Source: Planococcus sp. APC 4015
GTDB taxonomy: Bacteria > Actinomycetota > Actinomycetes > Actinomycetales > Microbacteriaceae
Length of the DNA: 60,535 nucleotides
NCBI GenBank assembly: GCA_030407505.1
Contig: JASDDH010000022.1
Coordinates: forward strand, 1 to 60,535
Direction of reading: 5' to 3'
Shown here: positions 26,717 through 35,111 of the stretch, piece after piece
Numbering within the stretch: position 1 is the first letter of the stretch
Layout: each line of letters begins with the position of its first letter
The notes under the pieces: generated by a model
What the model saw: only the letters and a program-made list of their open reading frames with translations
What the model was told of the DNA's origin: nothing
Databases searched by the model: none
Position numbers and translations under genes: made by a program

Positions 26717-26750
26717 GAGGGGCGCGGCGCCCCCCGGCGCCGCGCCCCTC
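26717..26750. terminator. Bidirectional terminator, alpha-galactosidase / sugar permease
   Basis: A perfect 15-bp stem (26717-26731 with 26736-26750, core AGGGGCGCGGCGCC) with loop CCCC lies between two converging genes. There is no T-run, which is common in high-GC actinobacteria. Confidence 0.8.
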
Positions 26751-26763
26751 GATCGATCGTCGG

Positions 26764-27714
26764 CTACTTCACCGAGCCGGCGGTCAGGCCTCGGACGAAG
26801 AACCGCTGCAGGGCGAAGAAGATCACCAGCGGCACGACGAGCGTGATGAACGATCCCGCTGCGACCCGCTGCCATCCCTGGCCGTACTGACCTAGCAGCG
26901 TGTAGAGCCCCTGCGTCAGGACCTGGTTCGGACCGCTCTGGATGAACAGGTAGGCCACGAAGAAGTCATTCCAGACCCAGAGGAACTGGAAGATCGCGAA
27001 CGACGCCAGAGCGGGCACCGACATCGGCACGATCAGCCGCCAGAAGATCTGGAAGTGGCTCGCACCGTCGACGCGCGCGGCCTCGATGAGCGAGTTCGGA
27101 AGGGTCTGCATGTAGTTGCGCAGGATGTAGATCGCCAGCGGGAGAGCGAAGGTGGCGTGCACGATCCACGCCGCCGGGTACTGCCCGATGATCTCGATGC
27201 CCGTCGTGTTGCCGAACCACACGAACAGCTGCAGGACGGGGATGACGGCGATCTGGACCGGCACGACCATGAGGCCCAGCACGATGGCGAAGTAGACCTC
27301 TTTGCCGCGGAACTCGAAGAACGTGAAGGCGTAGGCCGCCATCGCCGCGAACATCACCGGCAGCACCGTCGCCGGCACGGTGACGGCCACCGAGTTCCAG
27401 AACGTGGTTCCCGCGTCGAGCGCGGTCCACGCCTGCGAGAAGGGCTCGAAGGTCCACGCCTGCTGGAACGGCGACAGGATCGCCGTCCACCACCCCGTGG
27501 CCTCGACGTCGCTTCGCGGTCGCAGGCTGGTGATCAGCAGACCGAGAAGGGGGAAGAGCCACGCCAGGGCGATGATCCCCATGATGATCGTGATGATGAC
27601 ATGGGGCTTCTTGCGCTCCGTGCCGTCCTTGTTGCGGCTCTTCGAACGCTTGTCGACAGCGACCGTCTCGCGGTGGCCTTGCTCGTCGACGATCGGGGTC
27701 GGGATGACAGTCAT
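26764..27714 (-). CDS. Sugar ABC transporter permease (MalG type)
   Basis: 316 aa. A charged cytoplasmic N-terminus of about 38 residues (KRSKSRNKDGTERKK) precedes six transmembrane helices starting IITIIMGIIALAWLFPLLGL. The EAA loop is NSLIEAARVDGASHFQIFWR. The C-terminus FFALQRFFVRGLTAGSVK is typical of MalG-type carbohydrate permeases. ATG overlaps the partner permease stop (ATGA). No ATPase gene is present in the operon, so a shared MsmK/MalK-type ATPase elsewhere is expected. Confidence 0.9.
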   Translation of the reverse strand: MTVIPTPIVDEQGHRETVAVDKRSKSRNKDGTERKKPHVIITIIMGIIALAWLFPLLGLLITSLRPRSDVEATGWWTAILSPFQQAWTFEPFSQAWTALDAGTTFWNSVAVTVPATVLPVMFAAMAAYAFTFFEFRGKEVYFAIVLGLMVVPVQIAVIPVLQLFVWFGNTTGIEIIGQYPAAWIVHATFALPLAIYILRNYMQTLPNSLIEAARVDGASHFQIFWRLIVPMSVPALASFAIFQFLWVWNDFFVAYLFIQSGPNQVLTQGLYTLLGQYGQGWQRVAAGSFITLVVPLVIFFALQRFFVRGLTAGSVK

Positions 27715-28706
27715 CGGAGTTCCTCCTGCGACTTGTAGCTGCGGACTTGGTAGACGATGAGCGGTACGACGGCGATGAGCAGCACGACGACCACGGCCGC
27801 GGCCTTGCCCGGGTTCTGGAAGCTGAACAGCTGCGCGTAGAAGTCGACCACGAGCACGCTCGTGTTGTACTGGCCGCCCGTCATCGCGTAGATGATGTCG
27901 AACGTCTTCATCACGAAGATCGTGACGGTGACGAACACGGCGAGCACCGTGCCGCGGATCTGCGGCACGATCACCAGGAAGAAGGTCTTGCGCTCACTCG
28001 CGCCGTCGAGGCGGGCCGCCTCGATCGTCTCTTCGGGCACGCCCTTGATGGCGGCCGAGAGCAGGACCATCGCGAAACCGACCTGCAGCCAGATCACGAT
28101 GAACATGAGCAGGAAGCTGTTGAGCCGCGCCGCGTCGATCGTGAGCCACGGGATCGGGTCGTTGCCGGTGACCCCCGTCCAGATGGCGTTCAGCAGATAG
28201 ATCTGCGGATTGCCGGGCGGCGCGTAGAAGTAGATGAAGCGCCAGGTGACCGCTGCGGCGATTCCGCTGATGGCCATCGGCAGGAAGATCATGGCCTTGA
28301 ACGTCGTCTCCCGCTTCTTGCCGAGACGGTCGGTCAGGATCGCGACCAGCAACCCGATGAGCACGGTGGCCGCCGGGACCACCAGCACCCACAGTGCGTT
28401 GTTGAGCAGGACGCCGAGGAAGTTCGGGTCGGTGAAGAGCGAGATGTAGTTGTCGAGGCCGACGAACGAGGCGCCTTCGCCGCGTCGCTGGCTCTGCTCC
28501 ATGAAGCTCTCGACGAACGTGCGGATCGCCGGGTACAGCAGGAAGAGCGCGACCAGCAGGATCACCGGAAGAAGGAAAACGTAGGGCAGGAGCCGCGTCT
28601 TCGTGCGGTCCTTGGTGCGTTCGACGAGCCAGTTGAGGCTCAAGAAGATGAGGAAGGAGACCGAGAGTCCGAGGACCACGGATATGACTGCGCTGAGGAT
28701 GGCCAT
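27711..28706 (-). CDS. Sugar ABC transporter permease (MalF type)
   Basis: 331 aa. An extra N-terminal helix (VISVVLGLSVSFLIFLSLNWL) precedes the usual six-helix permease core (LLPYVFLLPVILLVALFLLYPAIRTF). The EAA loop is EETIEAARLDGASERKTFFL. Transcribed after the binding-protein gene from which a strong hairpin separates it by about 110 bp. Confidence 0.9.
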   Translation of the reverse strand: MAILSAVISVVLGLSVSFLIFLSLNWLVERTKDRTKTRLLPYVFLLPVILLVALFLLYPAIRTFVESFMEQSQRRGEGASFVGLDNYISLFTDPNFLGVLLNNALWVLVVPAATVLIGLLVAILTDRLGKKRETTFKAMIFLPMAISGIAAAVTWRFIYFYAPPGNPQIYLLNAIWTGVTGNDPIPWLTIDAARLNSFLLMFIVIWLQVGFAMVLLSAAIKGVPEETIEAARLDGASERKTFFLVIVPQIRGTVLAVFVTVTIFVMKTFDIIYAMTGGQYNTSVLVVDFYAQLFSFQNPGKAAAVVVVLLIAVVPLIVYQVRSYKSQEELR

Positions 28707-28752
28707 CTGAACCGCCTGACGTCATTGTGAGGATCGAGAGGTGATGCTGGTG

Positions 28753-28786
28753 GAGCGGCGCCGGACCCGAGGGCCCGGCGCCGCTC
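28753..28786 (-). terminator. Intra-operon hairpin after the sugar-binding protein gene
   Basis: Arms GAGCGGCGCCGG (28753-28764) and CCGGCGCCGCTC (28775-28786) pair perfectly around a 10-nt loop. It lies between the binding-protein stop and the permease start. Such hairpins commonly hold back read-through or protect the upstream mRNA, giving more binding protein than permease. Confidence 0.65.
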
Positions 28787-28815
28787 CCGCTCCGATCACT
28801 CGGAGCGACGGCTGC

Positions 28816-30141
28816 TTACCGCGGCCAGGAGGCGTCGATGGTCTGGAACGCCTGTTCCATCGTCTTCTGACCCGTGAACCAGCTGGTCAGCTCGGTCCAC
28901 TCGGTGCCCGATCCCACCTCGCCCGGCATCTGGTCCGAAGCGTCGAAGCCGAAGAGCGTCGACGATGCGAGCAGCTCCTGCGCCTTCTTCTGGAACTCGG
29001 TGGTGTAGAACGACGTGTCGAAGTCGTTGTGCGGCGAGAGGAAGATCGCCTGGCTGGCGTATCCGTTCGTGCCGAACTCCACACCGGTGATGTACTCGAC
29101 GACCTCCTTGACGGCCTCCGAGTTCGTGAAGGCGCCGACGAGGTCGCCTCCGCCGAGCATCGCGGTGTCGGTGCCCTCGGGCGAGGGCAGCTGGAAGAAG
29201 TCGATGTTCGTGAGGTCGTTGTCCTGGATCTGCGCCTTGATCTCGTCGGGGAAGAAGTCCGCGATGAACGAACCCTGACGCATCATGAAGCACTGACCGT
29301 TGTCCTTGCCCGAGACGAAGAGCTGGTTGCCCGCCGTCTGGAACGCGGTCGTGGCCGCTGCCGAACCGCCGCCGTTGATCTTGCCCGGCTCGAGCAGCTC
29401 CTGCGCGACCTTGTCACCGGCTTCGTTGACCACGTCGCTGTCGAAGAGGACGTCTCCGGCGATCCAGTCGTTGTAGGTGTCCAGCCCGCCGAAGCGGAGG
29501 ACGTACTCCTCGAGCCAGTCTGTGGCCGGCCAGCCGGTGGCTGCTCCGGACTCCAGTCCGACGCACCACGGGTAGCCGAGGTTGTCCGAGATGATCGTCT
29601 CCTGGAGAGCGGTCATCTCGGCGTCGGTGGTCGGGATCTCCAGACCCGCCGCGGAGAACGCCGCCGGGTTGTACCAGACGAGCGATTTGACGTTGATCGA
29701 GTACGGAAGGCCGTACGTCTGACCGTCGACCTGGGCGATCGTGCCGAGGCCGTTCGCCTCGTCGGCCGTGATGCCCTCGACATCGATGCCGAGCTCTTCG
29801 AGCGGGAAGAGCGACTGCGTCTGGCTCTTGAGAACGCCCGGCTGCGGGTAGATCGCGATGTCCGGCGGGTTGCCGGCCGTCGCACGTGCGACGATCGCGG
29901 TCTGGAAGTCGGTGTTGCCGTCGTACGTGACCGTGATCCCCGACGTCTCGCTCCAGACATCCAGGTCGGCCTGGAAGGCCGCTGCCTGTGCGTCTGTGAA
30001 CCCGCCCATGATCGTGACGGTCTCGCCTTCGCCGCCGCCCCCGTCGCCTTCGCCGCCGCCGCTGCAGCCTGCGAGAGCCATGCCGACGATGCCGAGTCCG
30101 ACAATCGGGACCAGGAACCGTCTGTGCTGTGACATGCCCAT
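28816..30141 (-). CDS. Sugar ABC transporter substrate-binding lipoprotein
   Basis: 441 aa. The signal peptide MGMSQHRRFLVPIVGLGIVG has lipobox LAGC with Cys26, followed by a glycine/glutamate linker. The body has the family-1 pattern VTIMGGFTDAQAAAFQADLD, GNTDFQTAIVARATAGNPPD and GLPYSINVKSLVWYNPAAFS. ATG 30139-30141 is set by a strong GAGGAGGAGAAG ribosome site. An in-frame extension further upstream is not coding, since it would run into the operator. It binds an oligosaccharide outside the membrane for the two permeases behind it. Confidence 0.9.
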   Translation of the reverse strand: MGMSQHRRFLVPIVGLGIVGMALAGCSGGGEGDGGGGEGETVTIMGGFTDAQAAAFQADLDVWSETSGITVTYDGNTDFQTAIVARATAGNPPDIAIYPQPGVLKSQTQSLFPLEELGIDVEGITADEANGLGTIAQVDGQTYGLPYSINVKSLVWYNPAAFSAAGLEIPTTDAEMTALQETIISDNLGYPWCVGLESGAATGWPATDWLEEYVLRFGGLDTYNDWIAGDVLFDSDVVNEAGDKVAQELLEPGKINGGGSAAATTAFQTAGNQLFVSGKDNGQCFMMRQGSFIADFFPDEIKAQIQDNDLTNIDFFQLPSPEGTDTAMLGGGDLVGAFTNSEAVKEVVEYITGVEFGTNGYASQAIFLSPHNDFDTSFYTTEFQKKAQELLASSTLFGFDASDQMPGEVGSGTEWTELTSWFTGQKTMEQAFQTIDASWPR

Positions 30142-30184
30142 GTGTGCTTCTCCTCCTCGAGTCGCGTCTGTGTGGCTCCGCGTA

Positions 30185-30197
30185 GGGAACCGTTCCC
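30185..30197. promoter_or_regulatory. LacI-type operator O1
   Basis: GGGAACCGTTCCC is a perfect 13-bp palindrome with a central C, just downstream of the -10 box of the binding-protein promoter. It overlaps the expected transcript start and is ideally placed for repression. Confidence 0.8.
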
Positions 30198-30201
30198 ACA
30201 C

Positions 30202-30230
30202 ACGCTAGGGGAAACGTGCGATTCACACAA
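30202..30230 (-). promoter_or_regulatory. Promoter of the sugar ABC operon
   Basis: On the minus strand: -35 TTGTGT (30225-30230), 17-bp spacer, -10 TAGCGT (30202-30207). The start would fall inside operator O1, about 55 nt before the ATG. Confidence 0.7.
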
Positions 30231-30294
30231 CTGGCCGATCTCCTCAGACCGCAGAACGGCGTCGATTCGCGCACGATCCGAGCCTCACGCGGCT

Positions 30295-30305
30295 GGAACC
30301 GTTCC
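30295..30305. promoter_or_regulatory. LacI-type operator O2
   Basis: GGAACCGTTCC, the same core as O1, is centred 109 bp from it on the lacI-family side. The pair allows looping and autoregulation of the divergent regulator gene. Confidence 0.75.
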
Positions 30306-30376
30306 CACAAACGCGCGTTCTTGAGTATGCTGACAACGATTCGAGGTCGACGGGATCACGGGAAGGCGGCTCACCG

Positions 30377-31435
30377 GTGAGCGGTATAGCGGAGGTCGCG
30401 CGCAGGGCGGGAGTGTCGAAATCCACCGCCAGCCGCGCGCTCGGCGGCACCGGCTACGTCTCGGACGACACCCGGGATCGCGTCGAGAAGGCCGCTGCCG
30501 AGATCGGCTATGTCCCCTCGACCAGTGCTGTCAGCCTCGCCACGGGTCGCACGCAGAACATCGGCGTGGTCATGCCGTATCTGAACCGGTGGTTCTTCGC
30601 CGAGGTGCTCGAGGGCATCCAGGAGGTCCTTCTCGCCCGCGGACTCGACCTCACCCTGTACGACGCCAAGCCGCGTACCGAAGGGCGCGCCCGCATCTTC
30701 GAGGACTTCCTCGCACGCAGCCGCTTCGACGGGCTGATCGCAGTGGGCCTCGAACCCGACGACGACGAGGTCGACCAACTCGTCCGCATCGGGCGCCCCG
30801 TCGTCAGCATCGTCGGCTCCAGCGACGCCACCACCGTCGTCGAGATCGACGACGACTACGCCTCGCGCCGCGCGACGGAGCATCTGCTCGCGCTCGGTCA
30901 CCGTCGCATCGCCTTCCTCGGCGGGCAGACCGACCGCCACTGGGCGCAGGTCGACCAGCGGCGTCTGGGCGGGTACGAGACGGCGATGACGGATGCCGGG
31001 CTCGCCGACAACATCCGCCACATCGAATCCGAAGTGACCCTCCCCGGCGGCTACGCGGCAGCCGTTGATGCGCTCAGCGACACCCGCGCACGCTGTACCG
31101 CCCTCGTCGCGACCTGCGACGAAGTGGCGATCGGCGCCATCATCGCCGCGCGCAGACTCGGCGTGCAGGTTCCCGCCGATCTCAGCGTCATCGGCATCGA
31201 CGACCACGAATACGCCGAGATGTTCTCGCTCACGACGCTGCGTCAGTCGCCCCGCGAGCAGGGACGCGTCGCGGTGGATCTGCTGCTCGCCCAGATCGCG
31301 GGCGTCGACCGCGAGAGCACGGCCGTGCGGATGAAGGCGAAGCTCGTCGTGAGAAGTTCGACCGCCGCGATCGACCCCCGCGCCTCGGCCCCCGCCATCG
31401 ACGGCGGCCTGAGCATCCCGGAATCGGAGTACTGA
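30377..31435 (+). CDS. LacI-family regulator of the sugar locus
   Basis: 352 aa from GTG. N-terminal HTH IAEVARRAGVSKSTASRALG and hinge region to about residue 55, then a periplasmic-binding-like sensor domain (NIGVVMPYLNRWFFAEVLEG, GHRRIAFLGGQTD, VPADLSVIGIDDHEYAEMFSL). It probably binds the two GGAACCGTTCC operators in the divergent region and releases them on binding an imported sugar. Its TGA overlaps the ATG of the hydrolase gene (TGATG), so regulator and enzyme are translated together. Confidence 0.9.
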   Translation: MSGIAEVARRAGVSKSTASRALGGTGYVSDDTRDRVEKAAAEIGYVPSTSAVSLATGRTQNIGVVMPYLNRWFFAEVLEGIQEVLLARGLDLTLYDAKPRTEGRARIFEDFLARSRFDGLIAVGLEPDDDEVDQLVRIGRPVVSIVGSSDATTVVEIDDDYASRRATEHLLALGHRRIAFLGGQTDRHWAQVDQRRLGGYETAMTDAGLADNIRHIESEVTLPGGYAAAVDALSDTRARCTALVATCDEVAIGAIIAARRLGVQVPADLSVIGIDDHEYAEMFSLTTLRQSPREQGRVAVDLLLAQIAGVDRESTAVRMKAKLVVRSSTAAIDPRASAPAIDGGLSIPESEY

Positions 31436-32400
31436 TGGCATTCGACCTGCCCGACTCGTGGGTGTGGGACTTCTGGTTCGCCGACGACGGCGAGCGCTAC
31501 CACCTGTTCTTCCTCTACGCCTCGCGGGCGCTCCACGACCCGGATCGCCGGCACCTGCGGGCCTCGATCGGCCATGCGGTCTCGGACGACCTCGAGTCGT
31601 GGACGCGGGTCGCCGACGCCCTCGTCCGCGGCGACGCGCCGGCATCCGATGAGACTGCCACCTGGACCGGCAGCGTTGTGCGCTCCGACGACGGTCTGTG
31701 GCACATGTTCTACACCGGTGTGCGCTTCGAGGACGGCCGCAATGTGCAGCGCGTCTGCCGGGCGACGTCGACCGACCTCATGACCTGGTCGAAGGCGCCC
31801 GACAACCCGGTCATCGAGTCCGACCCGCGCTGGTACGAGCTCGCCGACTCGTCGCCGTGGAACGAGGAGACCTGGCGCGACCCGTGGGTCTTCCGGGATC
31901 CCGAGGGCGCCGGCTGGCATCTGCTGGTCACCGCTCGGGTGCGATACGGCGGGTCGCTGACGCGCGGGGTCGTCGGTCATGCGGTCTCCGACGACCTGTC
32001 GTCGTGGCGCGTGGGCGCGCCGCTCAGTGCCCCCGATGAGAACGGATTCGGGCAGCTCGAGGTCATGCAGGTCGAGGAGATCGCCGGTCGACCGGTGCTG
32101 ATCTTCGCGTGCCTCGCCCCCCAGTCATCGCCCGCGCGTCAGGCGTCGGCTCCCCGCGGAGCGATCTGGGCAGCGCCGGCGGACACCCTCACGGGCCCGT
32201 TCCACATCGACCGCGCCTACCCGCTGGCCGAAGACGACCTGTACGTCGGCCGACTCCTGCGGCGACGCGACGACGGGGAGTGGTGCTTCTTCGCGTTCCG
32301 GCACAAGGACGAAGACGGGGCGTTTCTGGGCGGCGTCACCGATGCGATGCCCGTCGCGTGGCGCGGAGACCGACTCGAAGTCATCCGCACGCAGACATGA
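31435..32400 (+). CDS. Small clan GH-J-like glycoside hydrolase (GH32/GH68 type)
   Basis: 321 aa, only the five-bladed propeller domain. DSWVWDFWFADDGERYHLFF gives a candidate nucleophile Asp12, EETWRDPWVF holds an RDP motif near 148-150, and QLEVMQVE gives a candidate acid/base Glu near 209. The spacing fits beta-fructosidases, and VWD-x-W recalls GH68. There is no signal peptide and no C-terminal beta-sandwich, so it is much shorter than normal GH32 (about 450-500 aa). With the GH36 enzyme it would complete raffinose or sucrose hydrolysis in the cytoplasm. The exact family is uncertain, and GH43-like is possible. Confidence 0.72.
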   Translation: MAFDLPDSWVWDFWFADDGERYHLFFLYASRALHDPDRRHLRASIGHAVSDDLESWTRVADALVRGDAPASDETATWTGSVVRSDDGLWHMFYTGVRFEDGRNVQRVCRATSTDLMTWSKAPDNPVIESDPRWYELADSSPWNEETWRDPWVFRDPEGAGWHLLVTARVRYGGSLTRGVVGHAVSDDLSSWRVGAPLSAPDENGFGQLEVMQVEEIAGRPVLIFACLAPQSSPARQASAPRGAIWAAPADTLTGPFHIDRAYPLAEDDLYVGRLLRRRDDGEWCFFAFRHKDEDGAFLGGVTDAMPVAWRGDRLEVIRTQT

Positions 32401-32437
32401 AGAAGGTCCCGGTTGCCAGCATCCGGGACCTTCTTCA
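32398..32437. terminator. Bidirectional terminator, hydrolase / rplL
   Basis: Perfect 15-bp stem TGAAGAAGGTCCCGG (32398-32412) with 32423-32437 and a 10-nt loop. It begins at the hydrolase stop codon and ends 11 bp past the rplL stop. Confidence 0.85.
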
Positions 32438-32448
32438 GTGCGACGTGA

Positions 32449-32835
32449 TTACTTGAGGGTAACCGTGGCGCCGGCCTCTTCGAGAGCGGCCTTCGCCTTG
32501 TCGGCGGCTTCCTTGGTCGCGCCCTCGAGGACGGCCTTGGGAGCACCGTCGACGACGGCCTTCGCCTCGCCGAGGCCGAGCGAGGTGAGCTCGCGGACGA
32601 CCTTGATGACCTGGATCTTCTTCTCTCCGGCGGCCTCGAGCACGACGTCGAATGCCGTCTGCTCCTCGACCTCTTCGGCGGCGGCAGCGCCGGCAGCAGC
32701 CGGGCCGGCGACGGCGACGGGAGCCGCAGCGGTGACCTCGAAGGTCTCCTCGAACGCCTTGACGAACTCCGAGAGCTCGATGAGCGTGAGCTCCTTGAAC
32801 GCCTCGAGCAGCTGCTCGGTGGTGAGCTTAGCCAT
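32449..32835 (-). CDS. rplL: Ribosomal protein bL12 (L7/L12)
   Basis: 128 aa, full length. N-terminal dimer helix ([24 protein letters not shown]), Ala/Pro-rich hinge and the conserved C-terminal factor-binding domain ([26 protein letters not shown], then [21 protein letters not shown]). AAGGAGA precedes the ATG. It is the last gene of the rplJ-rplL unit; rpoB, which often follows, is not here. Confidence 0.97.
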   Translation of the reverse strand: MAKLTTEQLLEAFKELTLIELSEFVKAFEETFEVTAAAPVAVAGPAAAGAAAAEEVEEQTAFDVVLEAAGEKKIQVIKVVRELTSLGLGEAKAVVDGAPKAVLEGATKEAADKAKAALEEAGATVTLK

Positions 32836-32879
32836 GATGTTTCTCCTTGATTTGGGGGTTACTCAACCGGGACCTGATA

Positions 32880-33395
32880 TCAGGCCGCGGACTCCTGCTT
32901 CTCACGCAGCGCGTCGACCGTGCGAACGGCCTTCGACAGCGGAGCGTTGAAAAGGTAGGCGGCGCCGAACAGCGAGGCCTTCATCGCACCGGCGAGCTTC
33001 GCCAGCAGGACTTCACGGCTCTCAAGGTCGGCGAGTTTGTTGACCTCATCCGCGGTCAGGGGGTTTCCGTCGAAGAAACCGCCCTTGATCACGAGAAGAG
33101 GGTGTGCCTTGGCGAAGGCGCGCAGACCCTTCGCGACAGCGACAGGATCGCCGTGCACGAAAGCGATGGCCGACGGACCCTTGAGGTCGTCGTCCAGACC
33201 GGTGACCCCCGCGTTACCCGCGGCGATCTTGGTCAGCGTGTTCTTCACCACGGCGTACTCCGCATCCTGACGAATGCTGTTGCGGAGCTCCTTGAGCTCA
33301 GCAACCGTCAGACCGCGGTACTCGGTCAGCAGGACGGCAGTCGAACCCTCGAAGTGCTTCGTGAGTTCGGCGACCGATGCATCCTTCTGCGCCAT
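32880..33395 (-). CDS. rplJ: Ribosomal protein uL10
   Basis: 171 aa from ATG 33393-33395, chosen because AAGGAG lies 5 nt upstream and would overlap a GTG two codons earlier. Typical L10 sequence: [33 protein letters not shown], then [13 protein letters not shown] and a C-terminal helix that binds L7/L12 dimers. It forms the ribosomal stalk and, with L12, represses its own mRNA through the leader upstream. Confidence 0.96.
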   Translation of the reverse strand: MAQKDASVAELTKHFEGSTAVLLTEYRGLTVAELKELRNSIRQDAEYAVVKNTLTKIAAGNAGVTGLDDDLKGPSAIAFVHGDPVAVAKGLRAFAKAHPLLVIKGGFFDGNPLTADEVNKLADLESREVLLAKLAGAMKASLFGAAYLFNAPLSKAVRTVDALREKQESAA

Positions 33396-33401
33396 GGCCA
33401 C

Positions 33402-33600
33402 TCCTTGTCGTTACGAGGTGCTCCGCGATGGCGGGGCACCAGCCGACGGCATCCGGTCGTTCTCCGCCCGGCAAAAGAGAAAGCTCCGGCGCAAGCGCAC
33501 GGAGCTTCGAGAAGATCGTGACACCTGCGCGGGCCCCTGCTTTCACAGAGCTTCGATCGTGTGCACTCACGCGCACGACGATGACCAGCGGTCTTCGGTT
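33402..33600 (-). ncRNA. L10 leader of the rplJ-rplL mRNA
   Basis: Untranslated region of about 200 nt between the rplJ promoter and start. On the minus strand it contains CCGAAGACCGCTGGT (33584-33598), the conserved sequence of the L10(L12)4-binding leader, and closer to the gene an attenuator hairpin. In bacteria this leader lets excess L10-L12 shut down its own synthesis. Confidence 0.75.
33473..33505 (-). terminator. Attenuator hairpin in the L10 leader
   Basis: Minus-strand stem GCTCCG-T-GCGC / GCGC-CGGAGC (33483-33505) is followed at once by TTTCTCTTTTG. This is the only T-rich intrinsic-terminator tail I noticed in the window. It lies before rplJ, so it must be conditional. Confidence 0.7.
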
Positions 33601-33607
33601 CCGTCCC

Positions 33608-33636
33608 AGGGTACGCGATCGAGCATCCCTCGCCAA
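33608..33636 (-). promoter_or_regulatory. rplJ-rplL promoter
   Basis: Minus strand: -35 TTGGCG (33631-33636), 17-bp spacer, -10 TACCCT (33608-33613). The start would be near 33600, just before the conserved L10-binding sequence. Confidence 0.65.
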
Positions 33637-33814
33637 ATCCTTGCCGCCCACTCGCGCGTTCCTCACCGACACGCACCCCAAACCCGACCCTGCGCGGCAT
33701 ACGCGTTCTCGCTGCGCGACTCTCCTTCATCGAGTGAGCCTGTTCGGCACGAGGTGATGGGCTGCGCCCGCGCGCGGGGCGCGTCCTGGAGCGCATCAAG
33801 CTCGTTCGGCGCGC
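33637..33814. other. Intergenic stretch behind the rplJ promoter
   Basis: About 180 bp with no supported gene. It contains short GCGCGC-rich stretches but no clear terminator for the nuclease-like gene that ends at 33815, so that gene may read into the rplJ region. Confidence 0.4.
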
Positions 33815-34807
33815 TCATGCTCGCGGTGCGCGTACACCGAACGCGGCGAGTCGAGCTCGGAGAGCGGCATCCGTTCGAATGTGTTCATCTGAGACGCGCA
33901 GAACGGGCCAGCCTGTCGTGCCGCGAATCCAGTCCTCACGCTGCTTCTCGCGCAGGAGCACCTCTTCGAACGGGATGCCGTCCCGCATCGCCTCGTCGAG
34001 GTATTTGCCCTTGCCGTCGAACTCGACGAACACGCGTGCATCGTCGAGGGCGAGGTCCACCCAGTACGTGCGTCCACCACGCGCGGCCACCGCGACCTGA
34101 CAGCGCGCTCGCGCGAAGCCGAGTCTGTGCAGACGAAGCCGGGTGACGCTTTCTCCCGTGGGTTCGGCTCGGCCGTCCGCGAACTCTGTGATCCACCTCG
34201 CCTGCCGCACTCCCCGAGCCCCGCGAGCATCGTCGGCGCGAGCTCGCATCCGCGCTCGCCAGGACTCGGCCGCATCGGCGTCCTGAGAGCGACCGTCCGG
34301 GGCGGCGATTCTGCGCAGGACCGCATCGGCGCACGCCACCGCCGTATCGAGGGGCGCCACTCGCATGACGTCGAAGATCGTGCGGTCCAACGTGGTGCAG
34401 CGCATTCCCTCGACCATCTGCGTATCGGTACCAGCGATCCGATCCCGATGACGACGTATACCCCCGGACGACGCCGCGCCGAGGGCGCCGGCGATCGTGA
34501 CGTCGACCGCCGACGGCTTCAGCCGGTGGAGAGGAAGCCCCCACACCGCTGCCGCGGACGCATGCGACACGACCCCGGCACCGCCGCACATCTCGCCCAC
34601 GCCTGCCAGCACCTCGGCGAGATGCCGGGACTCCGGCCAGAGCTCGTTCCACACGGACGAGGCGATGTACCGGTTACGACGAATACGGTGCACCTCGCCG
34701 TCTGCGACGGCGCGGGCCAAGCCACGCACCGACTCCCCCGTCTCCAGGATGTCCCGCCTCGTACGCAGGTGTGCTCGCAGCTCATCGGCGGTCATCTGTC
34801 GCGGCAT
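33815..34807 (-). CDS. AbiEi-like protein with C-terminal endonuclease-like domain
   Basis: 330 aa. Residues 1-60 resemble the winged-helix N-domain of AbiEi antitoxin-like proteins (TRRDILETGESVRGLARAVA, then EVHRIRRNRYIAS). The middle (HASAAAVWGLPLH, DVTIAGALGA, RCTTLDRTIFDVMRVAPLDTAVACAD) also fits that group. The last about 90 residues look like a Vsr/DUF559-type nuclease fold (YWVDLALDDARVFVEFDGKG, then DEAMRDGIPFEEVLLREKQRE). Such fusions are frequent and often multicopy in actinobacteria, mostly of unknown role; a part in defence is possible. No AbiEii toxin partner is adjacent. Confidence 0.65.
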   Translation of the reverse strand: MPRQMTADELRAHLRTRRDILETGESVRGLARAVADGEVHRIRRNRYIASSVWNELWPESRHLAEVLAGVGEMCGGAGVVSHASAAAVWGLPLHRLKPSAVDVTIAGALGAASSGGIRRHRDRIAGTDTQMVEGMRCTTLDRTIFDVMRVAPLDTAVACADAVLRRIAAPDGRSQDADAAESWRARMRARADDARGARGVRQARWITEFADGRAEPTGESVTRLRLHRLGFARARCQVAVAARGGRTYWVDLALDDARVFVEFDGKGKYLDEAMRDGIPFEEVLLREKQREDWIRGTTGWPVLRVSDEHIRTDAALRARLAAFGVRAPRA

Positions 34808-34941
34808 GCCTCATGTTGTGCTCCCGCGTTCCGCACTCTCGACCACACGGTCAGGTGTGTGGGTTGAACCCGAGCTCAGCGCGCTGGGGAGGAGCATCTC
34901 CCCGACCACCTCGAGCACGGGGCGCCGGGGTTGTCGCCCCG

Positions 34942-35029
34942 CTCGCCGAGTGAGCTTCGCGCTCCCCACTGAACACGCTCGGCACGCACCTGCCCCGCGT
35001 TCTCGTGAGCTCAAAGCTCACTCGGCGAG
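34942..35029. repeat. 88-bp hairpin element, copy 1
   Basis: Perfect terminal inverted repeats CTCGCCGAGTGAGCTT (34942-34957) and AAGCTCACTCGGCGAG (35014-35029). Each arm itself ends in a small GAGC-N5-GCTC hairpin. It is preceded by GTCGCCCCG, as is copy 2. Confidence 0.88.
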
Positions 35030-35111
35030 GTGGTGGGCGTTCTGCCGGGACGGGGACGACCGCGCAGCACGCGCCCTCCCGGCCAGGCACCTCAGCCCCC
35101 AGGTCGCCCCG

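Noticed and set aside
30142..30201. Upstream extension of the sugar-binding protein (20 extra residues)
   Set aside because: It would place the start inside the operator and promoter; the internal ATG has a strong ribosome site and correct signal peptide.
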